From Halostagnicola kamekurae (GTDB taxonomy: Archaea; Halobacteriota; Halobacteria; Halobacteriales; Natrialbaceae), in NCBI RefSeq assembly GCF_900116205.1, contig NZ_FOZS01000001.1:558001-622000 (forward strand): a stretch of DNA of 64,000 nucleotides, written 5' to 3'. Positions within the stretch are counted from its first letter, which is position 1. Each line of letters opens with the position of its first letter. Below are positions 43,263 through 52,737 of this stretch, in pieces. The translations under genes were made by a program, and so were the position numbers. The notes under the pieces were generated by a model that was not told the DNA's origin, did not search any database, and saw only the letters and a program-made list of their open reading frames with translations.

Positions 43263-44216
43263 GTGAGTGATCTCGTTACCTTCGGCGAGACGATGCTTCG
43301 GCTCTCGCCGGCTGGAAACGAGCGAATCGAGACCGCAGGCGAGTTCGAGGTTCGCGCGGCGGGTGCAGAGAGCAACGTCGCGATCGCGGCAGAGCGGTTG
43401 GGAACCCCCTCGACGTGGCTCTCGAAGCTTCCCGACAACCCGCTGGGACGGCGCGTCGCCGGCGAACTCGAGCGATACGGCATCGACGCCGATCCGGTCT
43501 GGACGGAGGAAGGCCGGCAGGGAACCTACTACCTCGAGCAGGCGGGCAAACCACGCGGAACGAACGTCGTCTACGACCGGGCGAACGCGGCGGTCACGAC
43601 CGCCGAAGCCGACGAGTTCGACCTCGAGGCGCTTCGAGACGCCGAGGTCTTTTTCACGTCGGGGATCACGCCCGCGCTGTCGGCGACGCTCGCTGAGACG
43701 ACGGCGACGCTGCTCAAGACCGCGAGTCGGGCCGGAACGACGACGGCGTTCGACCTGAACTATCGGAACAAGCTCTGGAGTCCGTCCGAAGCGAAGGAGA
43801 CGCTGACGGCGCTCTTCGATTCGATCGACGTACTCGTCGTCGCGGCTCGAGACGCTCGGCAGGTACTGGACCTCGAGGGCGACGCGGAGACCCTCGCGGA
43901 GACGCTCGGGACCGATCACGGGTTCGAGACGGTCGTGATCACCCGCGGTTCGGCGGGCGCGCTCGCCTGGCACGACGGCGAGTACCACGAGCACGACGCC
44001 TACGAGACCGAGACCGTCGACCCGATCGGGACGGGCGACGCGTTTACCGGCGCGTTTCTCGCCCGCCGGATCGACGGCGACGGCGTCTCGAGCGCGCTCG
44101 AGTACGCCGCGGCGACGGCCGCGCTCAAGCGAACGATCCCCGGCGACATCGCGGTCGTCACGCCGGCCGAAGTCGAATCGGTTATCGGAGAGCAGACGTC
44201 GGATATTTCGCGATAA
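43263..44216 (+). CDS. kdgK: PfkB family sugar kinase, probably 2-keto-3-deoxygluconate kinase
   Basis: The 317-residue kinase starts from GTG as [19 protein letters not shown], the usual KdgK N-terminus. It has the sugar-contact segment [32 protein letters not shown] near 165, and the PfkB catalytic motif [17 protein letters not shown] (base Asp near 258). Haloarchaea use a semi-phosphorylative Entner-Doudoroff route in which 2-keto-3-deoxygluconate is phosphorylated, so this role is likely; other ketose substrates remain possible. A TATA-like CTTTTATTG (43189-43197) fits a short leader. A GTG 15 bp upstream is also possible. Confidence 0.9.
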   Translation: MSDLVTFGETMLRLSPAGNERIETAGEFEVRAAGAESNVAIAAERLGTPSTWLSKLPDNPLGRRVAGELERYGIDADPVWTEEGRQGTYYLEQAGKPRGTNVVYDRANAAVTTAEADEFDLEALRDAEVFFTSGITPALSATLAETTATLLKTASRAGTTTAFDLNYRNKLWSPSEAKETLTALFDSIDVLVVAARDARQVLDLEGDAETLAETLGTDHGFETVVITRGSAGALAWHDGEYHEHDAYETETVDPIGTGDAFTGAFLARRIDGDGVSSALEYAAATAALKRTIPGDIAVVTPAEVESVIGEQTSDISR

Positions 44217-44356
44217 CCGGCTGAGCCGCCGCGTTTTCCCCGGTTTCGAAGTGGCGTCGAGATGTCCGCATCGACGTTCATGCGAGAGGATACCGAACAC
44301 AATTGGACGGTTTTGCCAGAAACTGCTTTATGGTCCCGTCGGAACTCGAGACTGTC

Positions 44357-45523
44357 ATGTCCAGAAGAACCGCAATCGCACTCGCAGTGGTGGTAACGAC
44401 CGCGATGCTCACGGCCGCCGCGGTGGGCGGGGCTGCAGGCGCGAGCACGCAGGAAACGACCCAGTCGAGCGACGCCGAGGGCGAGGCCTACGCGGGAACG
44501 CACGTCGCGTTCGAGACGTCGAACACGGCGGTGACGAACTACAGCGTCGGCGGGGAGACGGTGTTCGAGAACGTCAGCGTCACCTCCCAGAGCGACCACG
44601 AGAGCGAGATGGGGATCGGAAGCAGTACGGGACTGTCGGCGGTGACGAACGTCTCCGGACTCGGACTCGAGTTGAGCGCGCAGACGGACACTCGAGTGGA
44701 GATCGCCTCGGAGGGGTCCGCCACGATGAGCGCCCACGACACCGAACGAGGTATCCTGACCGTGGACGCCGGCGGCGAATCCCAGTACGTCGAAGTGGCG
44801 CTCGCCGAGGAGAGCAACGCGACGGCCGAGAGCGACGGCGAAGCCGTCGTCGTCGAAAGCGAGAGCCGAACCGGTGCCTTCGTCGTCGCCGGCGACGGCG
44901 AGGTCAGCGTCAACGACGAGGGCGACGTGACGGCAGACCTCGGCGGCGACTCGACGCTCGTCTTCCGATCGTACGACGACGGCGAGCGCGACGAGGCGGC
45001 CAAAACGCAGGAACGACTGATCGCGAACGGCACGGCGACGGCCGAAGTGTACGCAGACGAGCAAGACGGCGAGCGAGTCGCCGACGTGGCCACCTACGGA
45101 GAGGACATCGCCGTCGAGACGCAGGCCGAGAGCGAACAGCGCCTCGAGATGACCGCCGAACGCGCCCAGAGCGAGGGCACGGTCATCATCGCATCGGTCT
45201 CCGACGCGGCGGTGGCGGGTGCCGAGTCGGCCGACGACCTCGAGGTGACGGTCGACGGCGAGGCCGCCGCCGAAGCCTCGTCCTACAGCGAACTCGAGGG
45301 TGCCATCGGGGGCGACCAGTCGCGGTACATGGTGACCCAGTCGGGCGAGGCCGACGCGTCGGCTGACGTGCTCATCGCCGTCAACCACTTCTCGGAGCGA
45401 GACGTGGCGGTCCAGAGCGCGAGCGCCGACGGCGGCGCGCTCGGCGATACCGTGCCCGGCTTCGGCGTCGGCGTCTCGGTCGTGACGCTGCTGTCGGCCG
45501 CGGCCGCTCGAGTCCACGGCTAA
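44357..45523 (+). CDS. Secreted PGF-CTERM surface protein
   Basis: This 388-residue protein has an N-terminal signal peptide (SRRTAIALAVVVTTAMLTAA, cleavage near the Ala-rich GGAAGAS), a long acidic, beta-rich exterior part without recognised domains, and a C-terminal DTVPGFGVGVSVVTLLSAAA. The last is a PGF-CTERM motif, the archaeosortase A recognition site that leads to lipid attachment at the cell surface. N-glycosylation-type NxS/T sites (for example NVS, NAT) are present. The frame is open 18 codons upstream but the signal peptide fixes the ATG at 44357. Function unknown. Confidence 0.85.
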   Translation: MSRRTAIALAVVVTTAMLTAAAVGGAAGASTQETTQSSDAEGEAYAGTHVAFETSNTAVTNYSVGGETVFENVSVTSQSDHESEMGIGSSTGLSAVTNVSGLGLELSAQTDTRVEIASEGSATMSAHDTERGILTVDAGGESQYVEVALAEESNATAESDGEAVVVESESRTGAFVVAGDGEVSVNDEGDVTADLGGDSTLVFRSYDDGERDEAAKTQERLIANGTATAEVYADEQDGERVADVATYGEDIAVETQAESEQRLEMTAERAQSEGTVIIASVSDAAVAGAESADDLEVTVDGEAAAEASSYSELEGAIGGDQSRYMVTQSGEADASADVLIAVNHFSERDVAVQSASADGGALGDTVPGFGVGVSVVTLLSAAAARVHG

Positions 45524-45621
45524 TCGGCGCGACGAGTGAACGTGAACGCTGGCCGGATCTTCGCCAACAGAGTTGGTTTCAACCAGTCTGTCGCCACCGG
45601 CGTACTCTATCTGGCCGGGAG

Positions 45622-45648
45622 GACGGCTCGAGCACTGCGAGAGCCGTC
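45622..45648 (+). terminator. Hairpin after the PGF-CTERM gene
   Basis: GACGGCTC and GAGCCGTC form a perfect 8-bp stem around an 11-nt loop, followed by TTCCCC. It lies about 100 bp beyond the stop codon and could terminate or trim the transcript. Confidence 0.4.
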
Positions 45649-45706
45649 TTCCCCAGGGAAAGGCAGGCTGACGGCAGCTTCTGGCGGATTGAAAGGGCGA
45701 GGCGGG

Positions 45707-45742
45707 CGCGGTTCGGAGCGAGCGAAGCGAGCGAGAACCGCG
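45707..45742. repeat. Palindromic spacer element
   Basis: CGCGGTTC and GAACCGCG flank a 20-bp purine-rich core (GGAGCGAGCGAAGCGAGCGA). The core can pair poorly and is itself repetitive. Such elements recur in haloarchaeal intergenic DNA; the origin is unknown. Confidence 0.45.
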
Positions 45743-45888
45743 AAACCGCGGAGGGCTTTCTCTATGTTCGCGGTCACCGAGGCAATTCTGGCATTTCTCT
45801 CAGGAACGAGAACATCGGGTCGGTCGTTCGAAACGCTCCGGTTTACTAGGCGCGGAACGATTTTTTGTGTCGGCGCGAAAGCCACCGT

Positions 45889-47364
45889 ATGGTACACGTC
45901 GCGATTATCGGTGGGTACGGCAGCGCGGGCGTCGCCGTCGCCGACGAACTGGTCGACCGCGCGGACGAGGACCCCGAACGCGACCTCGAGTTGACCCTGA
46001 TCGACGACGGCGAGCCGGGCGGCGGGCTCTGCATTCTCAGGGGGTGTATGCCCTCGAAAGACGTGCTTTCGGCCGCACAGCACCGGTATCAGGTCAGACA
46101 CGACGACCGGCTCGAGGGCGTTCCCGAAGTCGTCCCCGAGCGCGTCGTCGACCAGAAAGACGACCACGTCCTCGGGTTCGCACAGCACCGGCGGGATCAC
46201 GTCCACGAACTCGCCGAACGCGAGAACGTCGAGTTCGTCCATGACACCGCCGAATTCGTCGACGATCGCGTACTCGAGGTCGGCGATCGAACGCTCGAGC
46301 CCGATTACGTCGTCATCGCGACGGGCTCCGTGGTCGACGTTCCCGACCTGCCCGGCATCGAGGACGTGCCGTTTTCGACGAGCGCGGACGTGCTCGACGC
46401 GACCGAGTTCCCCGACAGCGCCATCGTGATGGGCTTTGGCTACATCGGCCTCGAACTCGTCCCCTACCTCTCTGAGGTCGGCGGCGTCGACGTCACGGTC
46501 ATCGAACACGACGAGCACCCCCTGGACGAGATGGAGTCCGAGTACGGCGAGACGGTCCTCGAGCTCTACCGCGAGCACTTCGACGTGGAAATCCTCACCG
46601 AGACCGACGAGAAACGACTCGAGACGATTGAATCGGGCGACGATCACAGCGACCGGGATCTCAACGCGACGGCGGCCGCGTCCGACGGCGTCCGCCTGCA
46701 CGTCGACCGAGACGGCGTCGAGGAAACGCTCGAGGCCGAGAAGCTGTACCTCTTCACCGGTCGCCGACCAAACGTGGACGGCCTGGGGCTCGAGAACACG
46801 AGACTCGAAGTCGAGGAGGGATGGGTCGGCTCGACGATGCAGGCCCGCGACGACGAGCGCGTGTTCGTGGTCGGCGACGTCAACGGGAGAGAGCCGATCT
46901 TACACGTCGCCAAGGAACAGGGGTTCGCGGCCGGCCGAAACGTGCTCCGCCACGATCGGGGGCAGGATCTCGAGGCGTACGCGAACGTCCCCCACCACGT
47001 CATCTTCTCGGGGCTTGGCGTCTATCCGTTCGCTCGTATCGGGCACACCCCGGCGACGGCGAGCGCGAGCGATATGGATACCATCGTCGTCTCGAGCGAG
47101 GCGTCCTCCGAGGGCGTGTTCAAGTCGAAGAACCATCCGGAGGGGCGCGCGACGCTGGTCGTCAACGCCGACGACGGATCGGTGCTTGGCTATCAGGGGC
47201 TTCACCTCCACGCTGACGTGATGGCAAAGACGATGCAACTGGCCGTCGAGATGGCACTGGACGTTCGCGAGATTCCGGATCGGGCCTATCACCCGACGAC
47301 GCCCGAAATCATCGATAGCCTCCTGCGGGCGGCCGAGGCCGAACTCGAGGAGCGATCCGAGTAG
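45889..47364 (+). CDS. FAD-dependent pyridine nucleotide-disulfide oxidoreductase
   Basis: The 491-residue flavoprotein has the dinucleotide motif VAIIGGYGSAGVAVADEL, the redox-active disulfide GLCILRGCMPSK (C-x4-C), a second Rossmann motif AIVMGFGYIGLELVPYL, FAD contact VVGDVNGREPILHVAKEQG near 325-345, and a C-terminal dimerisation domain with HLHADVMAKTMQLAVEMALD. This is the fold of dihydrolipoamide dehydrogenase and mercuric reductase. The usual C-terminal His-x4-Glu pair is present as YHPTTPE. No E2 or other partner is encoded nearby, so the disulfide substrate is unknown. The first Rossmann motif GGYGSAG departs from GxGxxG by a shift. Confidence 0.88.
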   Translation: MVHVAIIGGYGSAGVAVADELVDRADEDPERDLELTLIDDGEPGGGLCILRGCMPSKDVLSAAQHRYQVRHDDRLEGVPEVVPERVVDQKDDHVLGFAQHRRDHVHELAERENVEFVHDTAEFVDDRVLEVGDRTLEPDYVVIATGSVVDVPDLPGIEDVPFSTSADVLDATEFPDSAIVMGFGYIGLELVPYLSEVGGVDVTVIEHDEHPLDEMESEYGETVLELYREHFDVEILTETDEKRLETIESGDDHSDRDLNATAAASDGVRLHVDRDGVEETLEAEKLYLFTGRRPNVDGLGLENTRLEVEEGWVGSTMQARDDERVFVVGDVNGREPILHVAKEQGFAAGRNVLRHDRGQDLEAYANVPHHVIFSGLGVYPFARIGHTPATASASDMDTIVVSSEASSEGVFKSKNHPEGRATLVVNADDGSVLGYQGLHLHADVMAKTMQLAVEMALDVREIPDRAYHPTTPEIIDSLLRAAEAELEERSE

Positions 47365-47440
47365 CTCCTCTGCGGTCGTCCTGTCGACTCGAGACGACGT
47401 ACCCTCATTCTTAAGCGAGCGGACTGTCTCGATTTCGATA

Positions 47441-49831
47441 ATGTCACGGGCAGTGAGCGGTGAGGATCGACGCCGAAACTGGCGCTCGATCGTGGTCGTG
47501 GTGGTCCTCGCGGCGTCGCTCGCGGTCGCGAGCGGTCCCGCGGCCGCCGCGGGAATCAGCGTCCCTGCGGACGGTGGGAACGAGAGCAAACTGTCGGGAA
47601 CTCAGCCCCAGCGTGTCGACACCGCTGCGCCCGCGACCGATTCGAACCGACCCGCGATCGATCCGGCCCTCGAGAACACGACCGGAACGCAATCCGTCGT
47701 CGTCGAGTTCGGCGAGGTGGCGAACCAGTCGATCGAGGACGAGACCGCCGCGCGACGGGCAGCGGCCGATTCTCTCCAGCGGCCGCTCGAGACGTACGCC
47801 AATCGGACCGAAGGAGTCAGTTTCGAACACGGGTTCTGGATCGACAACGCCGCGGTGGTGACCGTGGACGCGGACCGAGTGGAGCCGTCGGACGCTGTGG
47901 CCTCGATAGCCGAACTCGACCGGGTGAGCCGCGTTCGACCGGAAGCGGAAATATCCGTTCTGCAGGCCGGAGACGAGCAGTCGACGGACTCGGACGCGGC
48001 CGCACTCGCCTCGAGCACCGCCGGCGACGTGCCGTACAACCTCGAGCAGACCAACGTCTCGGCGGTCTGGGAGGAGTTCCGAACCACTGGCGAGGGCGCG
48101 ACGATTGCAGTCCTCGATTCCGGCGTCGACGACGACCACCCCGACATCGACCTCGAGCGGTGGAAGGACTTCACGACCGATCCGTCCCCCGAGCCGACCG
48201 TCTACGCTGACCACGGGACGCTGGTCTCGGGCGTCGCGACCGGCGGCGCGGAGCGCGGAACGCCGATCGGCGTCGCGCCCGATGCGGCCCTCCTCCACGG
48301 CGCGGTCGTCGCGGACTGTGCCGACGGTACCTGCAGGACATCCGAATCGGCCGTCCTCGAGGGACTCGAGTGGGCGGTCGAGCACGAGGCCGACGCCGTC
48401 AGCATCAGCCTCGGCTGGTACCGCTACAGCGAGTCGTTCATCGACGCCGTCGAGACCGCGAACGACGCGGGAACGGTCGTCGTCGGCGCGAGCGGCAACC
48501 GAGGAAACGGCTCCTCGCTCACGCCGGGGAACGTCTACGACGCCCTGAGCGTGGGTGCGACGAACGAATCCCGGGGGGTCGCCTCGTTCTCGAGCGGCGA
48601 AACGATCGAGACCGACGACGCGTGGGGGACCGACGCGCCGGACGACTGGCCCGAGACCTACCGCACGCCGGGCGTCGTCGCGCCGGGCGTCGGTATCGAG
48701 AGCGCGATCCCCGGCGACGGCTACCGGACGGCAAGCGGAACCAGCATCGCGGCACCGCACGTCGCCGGCGTGGTCGCGCTCGTGCAGTCTGCGACGGCGG
48801 CGGATCTCGAGGCCAGCGAGATCGTCGAGTCGCTTCGAGAGACGGCTACAAAACCGGACGACGCGTGCACGCGCTCGGACGACTGCGAGACGGAATCCGA
48901 CACGCGCTACGGGCACGGCATCGTCGACGCCTACGCGGCGATCGACGCGCTCGGAACTCACGCCACCGTCGACGGGACGGTCACCGACCGCGAAACGGGC
49001 GATCCGATCCCCGACGCGACGGTGGCGCTGACCGCAGCCGACGGCGCCGAGTACGAGACGACGACGGACGCGGACGGCGGGTACGACGTGACGGGGCTCT
49101 CCGGCGCGCAGAAGTACACCGTCTCCATCGACGCGGACGGCTACGAGGGCGCCACCGAGACGAGCGACGTTCCGACCGACGAGACGACGACGATCGATTC
49201 CGCGCTCGCTGGTTCCGGGACGGCCGAGATACGCCTCACCGACGCCCACTTCGGGACCGGAATCGACACCGAGACGGTCGAACTCGTCGGCGACCGCGGA
49301 ACGTACGCCGCAACCCACGTCGAAAACGGAACCTACGTCGCCGAGCACGTCCCGACGCTGGGCGAGTACGACCTTCGGATGACCGCCGACGGCTACGAAC
49401 CCGAGAGCGCCTCGCTCTGGCTCGAGGCGGACGCCGAATCGGTCACCGAATCGTACGCGCTCTATGGGAACGCGACCCTCGAGGTCACCGCCGAAACGGG
49501 CGGCGGCGACCCCGTCGAGAACGCGTCGCTGTCGATCGCGCGCGGCTCGGGGGCGTCGTTCGAACCGACGGAGCGGACCGACGCGAACGGAACGCTCGCG
49601 GTGACGGTGCCCGGAACGGGCGAGCACTACACGATCGAAGCAAAAGCCGACGGGGCGGGATCGGGGTCCGCAGAGAGTGCGACTCTCGAGAGCGGTGAGC
49701 GAGATTCCGTGACGGTCGTCCTCTCGACCCGAACGCTTCCGACCGGCGGATTCGGACCCGTATCGGCCGTGATCGCGATGGCATCGCTCCTCGGATGGAC
49801 GACGATGAGGCGGTATCGAAACTGTCGGTAA
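47441..49831 (+). CDS. Secreted subtilisin-like serine protease
   Basis: This 796-residue S8 protease has a signal peptide (VVVVVLAASLAVASGPAAAA near 20-40), an inhibitor-like propeptide (about 75-170), and the catalytic triad: Asp in IAVLDSGVDDDHPD, His in YADHGTLVSGVATGG and Ser in TASGTSIAAPHVAGVVA. After the catalytic domain come carboxypeptidase-regulatory-like beta domains from about residue 508, for example ATVDGTVTDRETGDPIPDAT. The C-terminus has LPTGGFGPVSAVIAMASLLG and a basic tail, suggesting a membrane anchor. It is probably a cell-surface halolysin relative. Confidence 0.9.
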   Translation: MSRAVSGEDRRRNWRSIVVVVVLAASLAVASGPAAAAGISVPADGGNESKLSGTQPQRVDTAAPATDSNRPAIDPALENTTGTQSVVVEFGEVANQSIEDETAARRAAADSLQRPLETYANRTEGVSFEHGFWIDNAAVVTVDADRVEPSDAVASIAELDRVSRVRPEAEISVLQAGDEQSTDSDAAALASSTAGDVPYNLEQTNVSAVWEEFRTTGEGATIAVLDSGVDDDHPDIDLERWKDFTTDPSPEPTVYADHGTLVSGVATGGAERGTPIGVAPDAALLHGAVVADCADGTCRTSESAVLEGLEWAVEHEADAVSISLGWYRYSESFIDAVETANDAGTVVVGASGNRGNGSSLTPGNVYDALSVGATNESRGVASFSSGETIETDDAWGTDAPDDWPETYRTPGVVAPGVGIESAIPGDGYRTASGTSIAAPHVAGVVALVQSATAADLEASEIVESLRETATKPDDACTRSDDCETESDTRYGHGIVDAYAAIDALGTHATVDGTVTDRETGDPIPDATVALTAADGAEYETTTDADGGYDVTGLSGAQKYTVSIDADGYEGATETSDVPTDETTTIDSALAGSGTAEIRLTDAHFGTGIDTETVELVGDRGTYAATHVENGTYVAEHVPTLGEYDLRMTADGYEPESASLWLEADAESVTESYALYGNATLEVTAETGGGDPVENASLSIARGSGASFEPTERTDANGTLAVTVPGTGEHYTIEAKADGAGSGSAESATLESGERDSVTVVLSTRTLPTGGFGPVSAVIAMASLLGWTTMRRYRNCR

Positions 49832-49918
49832 CGGTTCGACGGTGTGTGGCCTCCGACAGTTGCGTGGTCTCCGGAGACTGCGTGGGTTACAACGGACGTG
49901 GCTACGACACCTTCGGGC

Positions 49919-51655
49919 CTACGACGGCTGTGGGGCGGCAGAATCCGGCCCCTTTCCGGCGGTCTCGAGGTCGAACCGGCCGAGGCGCGTCTCCATCTCG
50001 GCGGCCATCTCGTCGATCGACTCCGAGATCTCGGCCATCCGATCGATGGTATCGGTCTGCTGGTCGATGTTCGTCGAGACGGCGTCCATCCGGTCGTCGA
50101 TCTCGGCGCTGCGCTTCGAGAGGTCGGTCACGATGTCCTGGACGGCCTGTGCGTCCGCCGCCTGATCCTCGGCCGCGCGGGCGATGTTCTGGATCCCCTG
50201 GTCCGTTTCCTGTACCGCGTCGTCGATTTCCTCGATGTGATCGACGATACCGTCGACCGCTTCGGCGCTCGTCTCGACCGTGGTATTGGCTCGTTCGACG
50301 GTTTCGACGGTCTCCTCGACGTCCGATTGGATGCCCTCGAGATCGCTCGAGATTCCCTCGGCGGTCTCTTTTGACTCGTCGGCGAGGCGTTTTATCTCCT
50401 GGGCGACGACCGCGAACCGATCGCCGGTGCCGTCGGCGCGCGCCGCTTCGATGTTGGCGTTGACCGCCAGCAGGTTCGTCTGGTCGGCGATGTCGCTGAC
50501 GAGTTCCGCCATCTCCCCGATGGTTCCCATCCGTTCCTGGAGCGTCTGGATCTGCGTTACCGTCTCCTCGGACGCCGACATCGATTCCGCCATGCGCTCG
50601 AGTGCCGTTTCAGCCTCGGTCGCGCCCTGATCCGTGCGGTCGCTCGCCTCCGACGCCCGCTGCTCGATGGTGCCCGCGTTCGCCGTGATCTCCTCGATCG
50701 CCGCAGAGAGGTTCGAGACGTTTTCCTCGGCGACGGCCGCCTGCTCGGCCTGCTCGCTCGTTTTCGAATCGACGGCCTGACTCGCTCGATCGATCTCGAC
50801 GGTCGCGCTCGAGGTCTCTTCGGCCGCGTCGACGAGCGTGTCGCTGATCTCGCTCAACTGTTCGGAGTTGTGTCGCACCTCCGCGAGGGCGTCGTGAATG
50901 GTGTCGACCGCCGTCGAGAGATCTGCGGCCATCGTCGAGAACCGATCGTAGGCCTCCTGTATCTCCTCGGAGTCGCCCTCGGGCTCCGGAATCGTCGGGT
51001 CGATCGTGAAATCGCCGTCGCTGAGTCTATCCATCCACCTCTGGAACGACTCGACGACCTCCTGCTGGTAGGCTTGATACTGTTCTAAGGTCTCCTGGCG
51101 ATTGACCGCCTCGACGCGTTCGGACACGTTGCGGTTGATCTCGATCGCACCGGTCAGTTCGCCGTCGGCGTCGAAAAGCGGGAAGAACGTTCGACTGACG
51201 TAGATCGTCTCGTCGTCGACTTCGACGACGCCCTCTAAGTTCTGAATCGACTCTTCGGTCTCGAGGACCTCTTTCATCACTGAATTGTCGGCCTCGTCGA
51301 GGTCGAAGAGGTTCTTCTCGAGCAGTTCGCCGGGAACGCGCCCGAAGAGGTCGCGACACTCCGCGTTCGAGTGGGTGAAGTTCCCCTCGGCGTCGATGAC
51401 GAAGATGGGATCGGTCGACCCCTGTAGATAACTGACGATGATCGACTCCGCGGTCGCCTCCCCGAACGGCGTTTCCGCGGAAACGCGCTCGACGTCGCCG
51501 GTCGGATCGAGTAACGCGCCGTCGACGCTCTCCCAGTCGCCGGTGTGACCGCCGACGGTCGTTTCCTCGGTCTCGTTGGGTCCAGATTCTGTCGACGAAT
51601 CTGCCGATGCTGCTGGGCCGGTCAGGCCGACCAACCCCGTCACTAGGTTACGCAT
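49919..51655 (-). CDS. Soluble PAS-domain methyl-accepting transducer
   Basis: This 578-residue chemotaxis transducer has an acidic N-terminus, a PAS domain (about 75-185) with DPIFVIDAEGNFTHSNAECR and TFFPLFDADGELTGAIEI, a short HAMP-like region (FQRWMDRLSDGDF), and an MCP signalling domain (about 250-560) whose tip reads [20 protein letters not shown]. No membrane helix is present, so it is cytoplasmic, like other haloarchaeal PAS transducers. It may respond to redox or energy state through a cofactor in PAS, but no ligand motif is clear. It is 10 kb from the che locus and convergent with the protease gene. Confidence 0.93.
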   Translation of the reverse strand: MRNLVTGLVGLTGPAASADSSTESGPNETEETTVGGHTGDWESVDGALLDPTGDVERVSAETPFGEATAESIIVSYLQGSTDPIFVIDAEGNFTHSNAECRDLFGRVPGELLEKNLFDLDEADNSVMKEVLETEESIQNLEGVVEVDDETIYVSRTFFPLFDADGELTGAIEINRNVSERVEAVNRQETLEQYQAYQQEVVESFQRWMDRLSDGDFTIDPTIPEPEGDSEEIQEAYDRFSTMAADLSTAVDTIHDALAEVRHNSEQLSEISDTLVDAAEETSSATVEIDRASQAVDSKTSEQAEQAAVAEENVSNLSAAIEEITANAGTIEQRASEASDRTDQGATEAETALERMAESMSASEETVTQIQTLQERMGTIGEMAELVSDIADQTNLLAVNANIEAARADGTGDRFAVVAQEIKRLADESKETAEGISSDLEGIQSDVEETVETVERANTTVETSAEAVDGIVDHIEEIDDAVQETDQGIQNIARAAEDQAADAQAVQDIVTDLSKRSAEIDDRMDAVSTNIDQQTDTIDRMAEISESIDEMAAEMETRLGRFDLETAGKGPDSAAPQPS

Positions 51656-52139
51656 GCCAATCGGTATGCAGACCCAATATTTAAATCGGATGGCGGATTT
51701 CGGTCGGTATCTGAGAAACAGTACGGCGGTCCTACACGGTTTGTTCAGTTCTCGGCGACTCGAGAACCCGCGCTCTCGAGAGAAAGTACCCGCCCTATTT
51801 TGTTAAATGGGCCGCGATATCGTACGTGTCACGACCCCATGCCGTGAACGAACGGCTCTCGAACCGGAATTCTTACCGCGAGGCCTGCGCGCTACTCTCG
51901 CTATCAAACGCCGAAAACATCTAATATATGTCATATTGTGGGCCAGATAAATTAGTAGCGACACCCCTCTCAGTCATCGGGTGTTCCAGTAACACAGGGG
52001 ATACCAGATAACCGTATCATCAGGAAGAATATATGTCTGTGCGGGGCCGAACCTGGTACCGTATGCAACGACTGTACGATCGGAGAGATGAACTGGCGAA
52101 TTCGAACGAGCGCGTCGGGAAATCGCGGGTGAGCAACTG
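51656..52139. other. Intergenic stretch with AT-rich promoters
   Basis: These 484 bp hold the transducer promoter on the left (TATA-like ATATTTAAAT, 51678-51687) and several AT-rich boxes on the right, such as CTAATATATG near 51920 and GATAAATTAG near 51948. There is one short frame coupled to doxX (52033-52140). Inverted ACACCC/GGGTGT arms lie near 51961-51992. No longer gene is seen. Confidence 0.55.
51678..51687 (-). promoter_or_regulatory. TATA box of the PAS transducer gene
   Basis: ATATTTAAAT is centred 27 nt before the start codon at 51655 (minus strand), fitting a leaderless transcript. Confidence 0.6.
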
Positions 52140-52140
52140 A
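52033..52140 (+). CDS. Candidate leader peptide overlapping doxX
   Basis: A 35-residue frame starts MSVRGRTWYRMQRLYDRRDE and ends with a TGA that overlaps the doxX ATG as TGATG. This geometry allows translational coupling. The peptide is basic, unlike the acidic proteome. A TATA-like box sits at its own start, so a transcript beginning there would miss this ATG; transcription would have to come from a more upstream box. Weak support. Confidence 0.3.
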   Translation: MSVRGRTWYRMQRLYDRRDELANSNERVGKSRVSN

Positions 52141-52559
52141 TGGTACTCGAGAACGGCCCCGGCGCCGAACTGCTGTTGGCGGGTCGGATCCTGTTCGGGC
52201 TGGTCATCGCATTTACCGGTCTCAATCACTTCCTCGACATGGAGGGCATGATCGGTTACGCCGAAGCGAAGGGCGTCCCGGCGGCGTCGCTCGCGATTCC
52301 GCTCTCGGGTGCGGTGTTGCTCTTGGGCGGCCTGGGCATCGTGCTTGGCGTCTTCCCGGTGCTGGCCGCGGCGGCGCTCGTCGCGTTCTTCGTCGTCGTC
52401 ACGCCGAAGATGCACGACTTCTGGAACGTCCCCGAAGAGCAGAAAGAAGGCGAGATCAACAGCTTCCTGAAAAACGTCGGCCTGCTCGGCGCATCGTTGG
52501 TCTTTCTCGCGCTCGGCGTCTCCTCGTGGCCGTACGCGATGAACTTGAGTCTCTTCTAG
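52140..52559 (+). CDS. DoxX family membrane protein
   Basis: This 139-residue protein has four membrane helices in the DoxX layout: AELLLAGRILFGLVIAFTGL, the pore-lining type segment NHFLDMEGMIGYAEAKGVP, GAVLLLGGLGIVLGVFPVLA, and a last helix near LGASLVFLALGVSS. DoxX proteins are linked to quinone or thiosulfate metabolism and oxidative stress; substrate here is unknown. The ATG overlaps the stop of a short upstream frame. A Lys/Glu-rich loop near EEQKEGEINSFLKNV precedes the last helix. Confidence 0.88.
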   Translation: MVLENGPGAELLLAGRILFGLVIAFTGLNHFLDMEGMIGYAEAKGVPAASLAIPLSGAVLLLGGLGIVLGVFPVLAAAALVAFFVVVTPKMHDFWNVPEEQKEGEINSFLKNVGLLGASLVFLALGVSSWPYAMNLSLF

Positions 52560-52737
52560 GATCGCTCTCAGCTGACCGGCCGCTACCGCGACCTAAGCCG
52601 CTCGAGTACTCGAAGTGACGGTTCCGACTCGGGGAGACCGACCGCCGATCTGAGTCGCCGCGCGGCGTTACGATACTGACAACGCACTACGAACCACCCT
52701 AACTTGTTTATCAGTTGCTGACATCAGTCGAGTCGAT

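Larger units (their letters stand above)
45524..45888. other. Intergenic stretch with two hairpins
   Basis: These 365 bp hold no gene that I can support. There are two hairpins (45622-45648 and 45707-45742), the second around a GAGCGAGCGAAGCGAGCGA loop sequence common in haloarchaeal spacers. A short AT-rich box before the flavoprotein gene (TTTTTTGTG, about 45861-45869) may be its promoter. Confidence 0.55.

Noticed and set aside
51961-52012. A riboswitch before doxX
   Set aside because: The inverted arms are short and no known riboswitch consensus could be recognised.
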